The notes below the pieces were generated by a model. It had not been told where the DNA came from and did no database searches. It saw only the letters and a program-made list of their open reading frames with translations. This document shows, piece by piece, positions 17,047-23,847 of a stretch of DNA of 64,000 bases. Made by a program: the position numbers and the translations under genes. This DNA comes from Paenibacillus terrae (GTDB lineage: Bacteria > Bacillota > Bacilli > Paenibacillales > Paenibacillaceae), in assembly GCF_005217525.1 (NCBI RefSeq), contig NZ_PNXQ01000008.1:205-64204 (forward strand), in the 5' to 3' direction. Each line of letters starts with the position of its first letter. The stretch's first letter is position 1.

Positions 17047-17631
17047 TTACATATGAGTCAAATAATATTGATGTGACAGGGTGCGGAGTGTTTTTCTAAG
17101 CCTGTAAATCCGTGTAGTGGTAGCTGTAATAGAAATATTATATTTGGTAGCAAGGATCGAAATGGACATGTTCTGCAAAAAATAATCCTGATATAGCTCA
17201 TATTCTTTCTTCGAGAGTTGCGTCAGGATGCTGTTTATAATCTGATCAATATCTTGAAACCTGCTTTTCTCCCAATCCTCTTCTACCGAAATTGAAAGAC
17301 TGCAAGCCTCATGTTCAAACATAGTCTCATGCTTTTTTTGTGTGTAGTAGCGTCTTAATGATTTATGTACAAAGTGTTTGGCCGTGAGGTATAGCCACCC
17401 TTTCACATTGGGATGAAGTTTGAGCTTACATAGCTGTTGTCTTGCTGTCAAAAAAGTATCTTGTGTACACTCCTCTGCTATGCATCTAAATTGCAATTCA
17501 TTTTTGAGCAGATGTATGCAGAAACGGTACACGTCATCCAGATAAAGTTCACATATTTGATTATAGAAACAATTGTACTGTCTAGTGCATTGATCCCCTT
17601 CACAGCAGTCTGTAACCATCGTTGTCGGCAT
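17047..17631 (-). CDS. ECF-like sigma factor with Cys-rich N-terminus
   Basis: A 194-residue protein with sigma region 2 features (LYLDDVYRFCIHLL, ECTQDTF, VKGWLYLTAKHFVHKSLRRYY) and a region 4 helix-turn-helix (QLSKKEYELYQDYF, SILATKYNISITATTTRIYRLRKTL). Before region 2 is an unusual 40-residue extension holding six cysteines (CC, C, C, C, then C in DVYRFC), which could bind metal or sense thiol state. The start is ATG 17631 because AAAGGAGG lies seven bases upstream; the frame is open farther but without a site. The gene is divergent from the peptide operon and no anti-sigma gene is adjacent. It is the likely dedicated regulator of the cluster (inference). Confidence 0.8.
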   Translation of the reverse strand: MPTTMVTDCCEGDQCTRQYNCFYNQICELYLDDVYRFCIHLLKNELQFRCIAEECTQDTFLTARQQLCKLKLHPNVKGWLYLTAKHFVHKSLRRYYTQKKHETMFEHEACSLSISVEEDWEKSRFQDIDQIINSILTQLSKKEYELYQDYFLQNMSISILATKYNISITATTTRIYRLRKTLRTLSHQYYLTHM

Positions 17632-17668
17632 GTTCAAGCCTCCTTTAGACGGATGAAAGATCATAAAC

Positions 17669-17697
17669 GTTATAAAACTCATGACCATCATATACAA
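17669..17697 (-). promoter_or_regulatory. Probable promoter of the sigma-factor gene
   Basis: On the minus strand TTGTAT (17697-17692) and TATAAC (17674-17669) are spaced 17 bp, ending about 38 bases before the start codon. I could not define a convincing ECF-type promoter for the opposite (peptide operon) direction in 17698-17844. Confidence 0.45.
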
Positions 17698-17844
17698 TAT
17701 TTGGATGTATTGGAGATAACAAAAGTCACAGCTTCATTTCGTGAGTATGGAATTAAAGGAAGAGCTATATGTTCAGATCGGGTGATTATATCGTCAAAAT
17801 GGTATTAGTAAAGGAGAGGGAACAAGAGGGAAAGAGGGAGAGGG

Positions 17845-19596
17845 ATGAAAGAATCAATTGTGTTCAAACGATTGGCGGGATTATTTAGGACGCACTTGAA
17901 GTCCGTCACTATTATTCTTACGTGTCTAATTATATCGGCGGGTATGAACATGCTACTGCCTTTAACAAGCAGACTCATTATGGATGACGGCCTTTTAAAA
18001 GGAAATATGCAGGCTGTAATCCTGTACACGTCTGCTGCATTTGTGCTGGTATGCTCAGACAAGCTATTGCATGTATGCAAGGAAGCATTCAGGGCGGGTT
18101 TAAGTGCCAATATAACGTATTCACTATATGAGAAGGCCTACCTTCATTTGACAAGGCTCCGAATGAGTTATTTTACCCGTACGAACGAAGCAGAACTGCT
18201 CAATCAAATCAGTATGGATGTAGGTAATATATCAAGGGTTGCAGACAGCGGACTTTTTTTCGTCATCATGCAGGCGTTTAGTATGATTGGCGGTTTATGT
18301 GGTTTGTTCATGATTAATTGGAAAATGACAGTCATTGTGCTTTGCTTTTTGCCAGTCAAGTATGTTGCTGTACAGTATTTTGTCAGGCGCAGAAAAAAGC
18401 TGATAGGAGAAATGATAGAAAGTAGCAGTGATTTTGCGCAGTGGTTTGGAGAGGCCATCGGAGGAATGAAGGAGCAGCGGATGTTCGGTCTGCTTGCTAA
18501 CAGGCATCAGGAATTCTCATCGAGGCAGCATCGTATCGTCGGTACGGAACGAAAAATATCGATGCTGGATGCATGGAATACGGCCTCGGAATCTATCTTG
18601 ATTCAATTGCTGATTATGGTGCTGTATATCATTGGATCCAATCTTATATTTCGGCTAGAGCTTACCGTTGGCGGTATTTTTGCGTTTATTGCGTACAGTG
18701 CTTATGTCACAACGCCTATTTTCGCCATCTTAAATATAGGTTACATGCTGGCTGAGATTCTCCCGTCTGCCATTCGCTACTATCAATTTCTGGATGGGGA
18801 AGAGGAGGAAACGTTGGATTTGTCTGTTTTAGAGCCTATTTCTTCTAATCGGGCACCGGACAACCACATTGCGTTTCATAATGTTTCGTTTTCATATAAC
18901 GAAGATGAGCCTGTTATAAGTGGATTGAACTTTATGATTGCTAGAGGGGAGAAGGTTGCAATCATAGGAGCCAATGGATCGGGCAAATCCACCGTTCTTG
19001 ATCTCATTATGCGTTTTTGCCAACCCGATCAAGGGATCATCACTTATGAGGGCATTGATATTCAAAGCTACGAAATGGATGAATATCGTAGCCGGATAGC
19101 TTTGGTCAGCCAGCAAGTGTATTTATTCGATACTACGATTCGTGACAATATTCGGTTAGGCTCAGGTGTCAGTGACGACGTAGTTGCTACAAGTATTAGA
19201 GACATTGGATTAACTGAATTCACACAGAGTCTGTCAGACGATTTTCGTATCGGGTCTAATGGCTCCAGACTGTCAGGCGGTCAAAGACAGAAGATTGCCA
19301 TGGCCCGGGCATTGGTTAGGGAGGCACCGCTATTTATTCTGGATGAGGCGACCTCTAATCTGGATGCAGCTTCCGAGGTGAATGTCCATCAATTGTTGGA
19401 GACACGTTTGAGTGACAAGACGGTAATCGTTGTCACACATCGTAGCGAGGTGTTGAAGTATGTTCAAAAAATTATTTTGCTGGAAGCTGGACAGTCAGCC
19501 CAAATTGGATCACATCACTACTTTATGGAGCATCATCCAGGCTACAGAAAATGGGTTTCGGAGAATGATGAGAAAACAAATGAAATGATTTGGTGA
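17845..19596 (+). CDS. ABC exporter (membrane + ATPase) of the RiPP cluster
   Basis: A 583-residue half-transporter: six-helix membrane domain (about 15-310), then a nucleotide-binding domain with Walker A GANGSGKST near residue 377, signature LSGGQRQKIAMARA, Walker B LFILDEA and H-loop VVTHR. There is no N-terminal C39 peptidase domain, so it exports peptide but does not itself cut the leader; the S8 peptidase at 23848 is the candidate for that. A purine-rich GAGGGAGAGGG stretch precedes ATG 17845. It heads the plus-strand operon and is followed 75 bp later by the precursor gene. Confidence 0.92.
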   Translation: MKESIVFKRLAGLFRTHLKSVTIILTCLIISAGMNMLLPLTSRLIMDDGLLKGNMQAVILYTSAAFVLVCSDKLLHVCKEAFRAGLSANITYSLYEKAYLHLTRLRMSYFTRTNEAELLNQISMDVGNISRVADSGLFFVIMQAFSMIGGLCGLFMINWKMTVIVLCFLPVKYVAVQYFVRRRKKLIGEMIESSSDFAQWFGEAIGGMKEQRMFGLLANRHQEFSSRQHRIVGTERKISMLDAWNTASESILIQLLIMVLYIIGSNLIFRLELTVGGIFAFIAYSAYVTTPIFAILNIGYMLAEILPSAIRYYQFLDGEEEETLDLSVLEPISSNRAPDNHIAFHNVSFSYNEDEPVISGLNFMIARGEKVAIIGANGSGKSTVLDLIMRFCQPDQGIITYEGIDIQSYEMDEYRSRIALVSQQVYLFDTTIRDNIRLGSGVSDDVVATSIRDIGLTEFTQSLSDDFRIGSNGSRLSGGQRQKIAMARALVREAPLFILDEATSNLDAASEVNVHQLLETRLSDKTVIVVTHRSEVLKYVQKIILLEAGQSAQIGSHHYFMEHHPGYRKWVSENDEKTNEMIW

Positions 19597-19671
19597 TTTT
19601 ATCTCTTATCTGGGATTAGTATAGATGAACACCGCTTTAAACCATTTTGTAAAAGAAAGGAGAGGTTTAGC

Positions 19672-19857
19672 ATGCGTAAGCTTGTGAAACGAAACACAAA
19701 TGTCAGTGATACGATTGAGGCATTTGGCTGCGGATGTTCCTGCTACTGTCCTTGTTCCTGTTATTGTGCAGGCAGCTCGACCAGAAACTCCAACACCCAA
19801 AGAGAAAGTGATGGCTCCTATCGAAGAGACAATGGAACAGGCATCGGCAATTATTAA
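19672..19857 (+). CDS. Cys-rich RiPP precursor peptide (CLI_3235-like)
   Basis: A 61-residue peptide with a strong AAAGGAGAG site. The leader (about residues 1-18) is basic then acidic: MRKLVKRNTNVSDTIEAF. The core begins GCGCSCYCPCSCYC, with seven cysteines at 20, 22, 24, 26, 28, 30 and 32, that is, strict alternation with Gly, Ser, Tyr or Pro. A hydrophilic tail rich in Ser, Asn, Arg and Gly follows. The gene sits between an exporter and a radical SAM/SPASM enzyme. The layout and the 'tIEAf-C-x-C-x-C' pattern match the Clostridium CLI_3235-type bacteriocin precursors (TIGR04065, from memory). Sulfur-to-carbon thioether crosslinks are the plausible modification (inference). Confidence 0.85.
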   Translation: MRKLVKRNTNVSDTIEAFGCGCSCYCPCSCYCAGSSTRNSNTQRESDGSYRRDNGTGIGNY

Positions 19858-19872
19858 GCTATTCATCAACTT

Positions 19873-19899
19873 GGGGGAGCCTGTATTTTAGGCTCTTCC
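19873..19899 (+). promoter_or_regulatory. Hairpin between precursor and maturase genes
   Basis: GGGGGAGCCT (19873-19882) pairs over 10 bp (two G-U) with AGGCTCTTCC (19890-19899) around a seven-base loop. No T run follows, so it is more likely an mRNA-stabilising or partially terminating element that keeps the precursor transcript in excess over the enzymes. Confidence 0.6.
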
Positions 19900-19925
19900 A
19901 CCACTTTAAATTAGAGTAGGTGTGA

Positions 19926-21383
19926 ATGATGAACATTTGTAAACCGTTTATATATACATTTCAGACTAGACTGCATCATTATCTGTATGATGTGAATACA
20001 AACCTGATTTTGCGGATTAAGGAGGAGGCGTATGACTTTTTGAATCAGCATCGCAGCTTTGATCTGAATCAAATAGAAGATACGCCAGAGTTGCAACAGT
20101 ATATTGGACATTTACTGGATAACGGTTTTTTATCTTCACAGCGTCCGCAGATCATTCACCACCCGAAGACCAAACATTTGGAGCATATGTTAAAGTACCA
20201 GCTTAAGACGCTCACCCTGCAAGTAACGCAAAATTGCAATCTCAGGTGCTCCTACTGTGTCTATTCTGGAAATTATGACAATCGTGGGCATTCCAGCTTG
20301 CGGATGGATTTTGAAACGGCGAAAAAGTGCATTGACTTTGTAATCGACAGGTCAGTGGACAGTGAACGGCTCGATTTTGGCTTTTATGGGGGAGAGCCAC
20401 TGATCAATTTCCTGCTCATCCAGCAATGTGTTGAATATATCAAGGAAAAAGTGGTGCACAGGGATATCGGTTTTCATCTGACGACCAACGGTACATTGCT
20501 TAATGACGATATTTTGACATTCTTGAATGAGCACCAATTTGTCCTTACAGTCAGCCTGGACGGAGACAAGGAAAATCATGACAGAAACAGACGGTTCGCC
20601 GTTAACGGACGAGGATCATTCGATACGATTATTGCAAATGTAGATAAAATCAAGGAGAGCTACCCCGATCTGTTTGAGTGGATTAATTTTAATGTCGTTA
20701 TGGATACCCGCAATGATTTTGGCTGTGTGAATGATTTCTACGCTAATTATGAAACGTTCGAGAGTTTGTATAGCGTTAGATCCTCATACATTAACGATGC
20801 TTATGCAAAGGATGAAGTAATGTATAGGAATACCTTTATTGAACAACGAGGCTATGAAGTATTTAAAATGATGCTGTCTAAATTCGGGAGAATGGATGAA
20901 AGCCATGTCTCCAAGCTGATTAAGGACTATTATGTTCAGATATACTTCCGGATGTTTCATTACAGAAAGCCGTCTGCAGGCATGCCACTGGAGGCGCATC
21001 ATGGGGGACCGTGCGTGCCGGGTGTCCAACGCCTGTTTGCTGATGTAAATGGAAACCTGTATCCGTGTGAGCGGGTAAGCGAGCAGTCTGAGGTGGTCCA
21101 GATTGGCAATGTAGATTCGGGCTTTGATGTGGATAAAATCAGTCAAATATTAAACGTTGGCTCCATTACGGAAGATGCCTGTAAAAATTGCTGGAATTTC
21201 CGCTTCTGTACGCTATGCGTCGCTGTGGCAGACGATTTGCACACATTATCCAGAGAAATGAAGCTGAACCACTGTGCTGTAGTGAAAAATGATGTAAGAC
21301 ATACTTTACTGGACTTTTGCATGCTGAATGAGCTTGGATACGATTTTTCTGATGATACGATCCTTGATTTTGAAAATGCATGA
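19926..21383 (+). CDS. ccpM: Radical SAM/SPASM peptide maturase (CcpM-like)
   Basis: A 485-residue enzyme. The first 95 residues look like a PqqD-type recognition element (winged helix, ending HLLDNGFLSSQ) that would bind the leader. The radical SAM core carries CNLRCSYC (C104, C108, C111) for the [4Fe-4S]-SAM cluster and FYGGEPL. The C-terminal SPASM region has cysteines in GGPCVPG, LYPCERV, CKNCWNFRFCTLC and NHC for auxiliary clusters. Such enzymes make thioether or other radical crosslinks on Cys-rich peptides. It follows the precursor and a hairpin and overlaps the next gene's upstream region. The CcpM name is by family resemblance and gene context (TIGR04068, from memory), not by search. 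Confidence 0.88.
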   Translation: MMNICKPFIYTFQTRLHHYLYDVNTNLILRIKEEAYDFLNQHRSFDLNQIEDTPELQQYIGHLLDNGFLSSQRPQIIHHPKTKHLEHMLKYQLKTLTLQVTQNCNLRCSYCVYSGNYDNRGHSSLRMDFETAKKCIDFVIDRSVDSERLDFGFYGGEPLINFLLIQQCVEYIKEKVVHRDIGFHLTTNGTLLNDDILTFLNEHQFVLTVSLDGDKENHDRNRRFAVNGRGSFDTIIANVDKIKESYPDLFEWINFNVVMDTRNDFGCVNDFYANYETFESLYSVRSSYINDAYAKDEVMYRNTFIEQRGYEVFKMMLSKFGRMDESHVSKLIKDYYVQIYFRMFHYRKPSAGMPLEAHHGGPCVPGVQRLFADVNGNLYPCERVSEQSEVVQIGNVDSGFDVDKISQILNVGSITEDACKNCWNFRFCTLCVAVADDLHTLSREMKLNHCAVVKNDVRHTLLDFCMLNELGYDFSDDTILDFENA

Positions 21384-21397
21384 GAGGAGTTCACAAT

Positions 21398-22519
21398 ATG
21401 GATAAGCTGCTCATTTTTCCATTTGATAGTGAGACGATAGCTCTTGTGAGAAATTTGAATTTATTGGGTAGTTACAGCGAGGTGGTACTTGTTTCCTTTA
21501 AGGGGTCGGGCATGATCGGGAAGGATGCCTGTGTAGCCGATAAGGGAGCAGTTACGGGGCTCACGGTGAAACCGGAGTCTTGTCTGGAGCAAGAGCTGGA
21601 GCAGTGCGATGCCATTTTGTTGGTGCGTTCGAATTTTAAACTGGACATCACGGAGCTCTATCTGCCACTGATTATTAAGGCCATGAAGCTCGGGAAAAAA
21701 GTAATGTGTAATTTCACTTTACCGGATGAATGCATGACTATCATCGATCAGTATCGGAATCAAGAAAGCAAGCTCACGTTAAAAAATACATTCGATATAT
21801 TTACCAAGGGACTTACTGCCCCGGACCCAGCTTCCGGTATTCACGATTTCTTTACGCCAGTCATTTTTATACTGGGCTTAAATGAGCGGACAAACAAGCT
21901 TGGACTCCAGTTTGCTGTTCGACAGAAGCTTGAGGCGGCAGGATATCGGATTTCCCAGATGACGTCGAACGGGTGCGGGGAACTGGTCGGTGCTCATTCC
22001 TTTCCCCAATTTATGCTGGAGAGTGGGCTGACGGAGACCCAGAAGATTATTATGTTCAATCGTTTTCTGAAAAAAATAGAGCAAAGCGAGAAGCCTGATC
22101 TTATGCTCGTAGGCATTCCGGGAGGGGTAGTACCATATAACAATACCTTCACGAATTATTTTGGTATTACATCTTTTCTGGCATCAAGGGCTGTCGTACC
22201 TGACGGTCTGATCTGCTGTCTTCATTATGATGAGTACAACACTCAGTATCTGGAGCATGTGCAAAAGTATCTTGAAAATCGTTTTTCTTCATCTTTATTG
22301 GGATATGCCTTGTGTAACAATGTATTTGACAGCTATTCTTCCTCTACTGTGAATATGCAATATTCTTCTGTGGATAGCCGATTTGTCGAAGAGAAGAAGC
22401 GGGAGTTTTCTGATTATCCTGTACCCATAATGAACCTGTCCAATGATGACGACATCGGAAAGATGGCTGATCATATTTTGAATTATTTTTCAAGTGAGCA
22501 GAATCTTATTAAGTTGTAA
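21398..22519 (+). CDS. Peptide maturation system protein (TIGR04066-like)
   Basis: A 373-residue cytoplasmic protein, beginning MDKLLIFPFDSETIALVRNL; ATG 21398 is chosen because AGAGGAG lies eight bases before it, whereas the in-frame ATG at 21380 overlaps the upstream gene. The N-terminal part resembles a Rossmann-like fold (IFPFDSETIALVRNLNLLGSY), and a second half carries a glycine-rich loop VGIPGGVVPYN. No catalytic signature is clear. It occupies the place of the conserved TIGR04066 'peptide maturation system' protein next to the CcpM maturase in clostridial clusters (from memory). Its role, partner or second enzyme, is unknown. Confidence 0.75.
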   Translation: MDKLLIFPFDSETIALVRNLNLLGSYSEVVLVSFKGSGMIGKDACVADKGAVTGLTVKPESCLEQELEQCDAILLVRSNFKLDITELYLPLIIKAMKLGKKVMCNFTLPDECMTIIDQYRNQESKLTLKNTFDIFTKGLTAPDPASGIHDFFTPVIFILGLNERTNKLGLQFAVRQKLEAAGYRISQMTSNGCGELVGAHSFPQFMLESGLTETQKIIMFNRFLKKIEQSEKPDLMLVGIPGGVVPYNNTFTNYFGITSFLASRAVVPDGLICCLHYDEYNTQYLEHVQKYLENRFSSSLLGYALCNNVFDSYSSSTVNMQYSSVDSRFVEEKKREFSDYPVPIMNLSNDDDIGKMADHILNYFSSEQNLIKL

Positions 22520-22532
22520 CGGAGGAGAGAAC

Positions 22533-22802
22533 ATGAATGGAACGCAGGATGTTGTGGAGTTGGAACTGGAAAATATCTTTTTGAAACTTTTTGAAATCAG
22601 ACTAAATGAGGTAGACATCGGCGCTCCACTGCTTGGTTCGGGAATGAGACTACTTCCGCGTGATTTGGTATACCTCTTCTTTGAAGTAGAAAAAAGCTTT
22701 GCTATTCAGATTTCACAGGAACGAATATCGGAGGGCTGTTTCCTTACATATGATCGTTTGCTGGAGACTGTAAGGGAATGTATAAACGAACAGAGGAGTT
22801 GA
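22533..22802 (+). CDS. Acyl-carrier-protein relative of the RiPP cluster
   Basis: An 89-residue protein with the helical layout of an acyl carrier protein (LENIFLKLFEIRL..., DLVYLFFEVEKSFAIQIS..., CFLTYDRLLETVRECI). Aligned on helix 2, where a carrier has D-S-L-D with the phosphopantetheine serine, the sequence is L-P-R-D, so the usual attachment serine is absent. It begins at ATG 22533 with GGAGGAGAG eight bases before, 13 bp after the preceding gene. It corresponds to the 'acyl carrier-related' component of these clusters (TIGR04069, from memory). Probably a docking protein, not a carrier. Confidence 0.78.
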   Translation: MNGTQDVVELELENIFLKLFEIRLNEVDIGAPLLGSGMRLLPRDLVYLFFEVEKSFAIQISQERISEGCFLTYDRLLETVRECINEQRS

Positions 22803-22901
22803 ATATTTTGTGAAAAATCTGAATAAATAGTAGACAATGGCCGATATAATAATAGAAATAACTTTTTTTGGGATATAAATATATGAATTGGAGGTTTGGG
22901 G

Positions 22902-23687
22902 ATGAATGTATCCATTGCGTCATCTCATCGAGGGTCGTCTTTTACGGCAAATCACAATCGTTCGGGATCCGCTCAGAATGATCGAACAGAAAGGAATAGT
23001 ATAGCAAGGCCGCAGAACAAGGTGCTTGAACGCCTGATGGAGCAAAAACAAAATCTGATTGATAGGCGTTCTGATTACTTGAGTAATGCGGTCAAGCGAG
23101 GAGCCAGTCCAGATAATATAAAAGCTGACCTTGAGGAAATGGATAAGCAGATTCAACAAATGGACGAGGCTATTCAGAAACAGACGCTTGAAGAACAACG
23201 CAAGGCTTTAGGTACAGATGAGGAGAGCAAAAAAGAGATTGAAAAGGGATTGGCAGAGAAAACAGAGCAATATAATCCCAAGACAGCTGAAGAGCAAAAA
23301 CAGAGTTTTTTCACATACACGATGAAGGGTATTGTCTCTGCAAACAATGAGCTGAAGATGGCGAAAGTAACCAAAATGGCTCAAATCACATTGCAAAGCG
23401 AGGCGAAGGGGTGGGAGAACAGCGACCCTGCAAAATCTGCGGCCTTGCGAGAGAAGGCAGAGGGGCTTAATAGCAAAATCCTGGATATAGCCGGAGCTGT
23501 CAATGAGCATATTACCGAAGCGCTGCAAAGGGAACAACCGATTACCCGTGAAGATAATCAAAGTGATGAGGAAAAACAGCGTGTAGAGGCAGAGGGAGTG
23601 TGGACTGAGCAAGAGCTCAATGCTTACTCGGATTCGGCTAAAGGAAAGACAGAAGCGGTCGGCACGAATGTTAATACTGTAGCTTAA
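22902..23687 (+). CDS. Coiled-coil hypothetical protein
   Basis: A 261-residue soluble, highly charged protein without signal peptide. It is mostly helical, with a coiled-coil-like stretch (IKADLEEMDKQIQQMDEAIQKQT, about residues 70-95) and a disordered Ser/Asn-rich N-terminus. Start ATG 22902 has GGAGG seven bases ahead. A TATAAT at 22845-22850 suggests it may have its own promoter, but I see no good -35. I do not recognise a family. It sits between the carrier-like gene and the peptidase and ends before a perfect terminator, so it may or may not belong to the peptide system. It has no cysteine, so it is not a substrate of the maturase. Confidence 0.7.
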   Translation: MNVSIASSHRGSSFTANHNRSGSAQNDRTERNSIARPQNKVLERLMEQKQNLIDRRSDYLSNAVKRGASPDNIKADLEEMDKQIQQMDEAIQKQTLEEQRKALGTDEESKKEIEKGLAEKTEQYNPKTAEEQKQSFFTYTMKGIVSANNELKMAKVTKMAQITLQSEAKGWENSDPAKSAALREKAEGLNSKILDIAGAVNEHITEALQREQPITREDNQSDEEKQRVEAEGVWTEQELNAYSDSAKGKTEAVGTNVNTVA

Positions 23688-23782
23688 CACATTCCTGTCT
23701 TCCCTAATTTCTGCTTGATAGACTAGGAAGGCAAAGTAGCGGCGGTCGTTTCTTGGCACTGTAGTGATTAGTGGCAATCCTC

Positions 23783-23820
23783 AAAATAGTTTCCGTGGTG
23801 ATACACGGAAACTATTTTAT
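23783..23820 (+). terminator. Perfect terminator between coiled-coil gene and S8 peptidase
   Basis: AAAATAGTTTCCGTG (23783-23797) pairs over 15 bp with 23804-23818 around a six-base loop, with T-rich sequence on the 3' side. It ends 28 bases before the peptidase start codon, so it may act as an attenuator of that gene as well as the end of the upstream operon. Confidence 0.8.
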
Positions 23821-23847
23821 TATCGGGGGAAACGGGGAGTGGGAAGA

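Noticed and set aside
19700-19891. Second small frame overlapping the precursor gene
   Set aside because: Out of frame with the Cys-rich peptide, no binding site; the 19672 start has AAAGGAGAG and the expected core.
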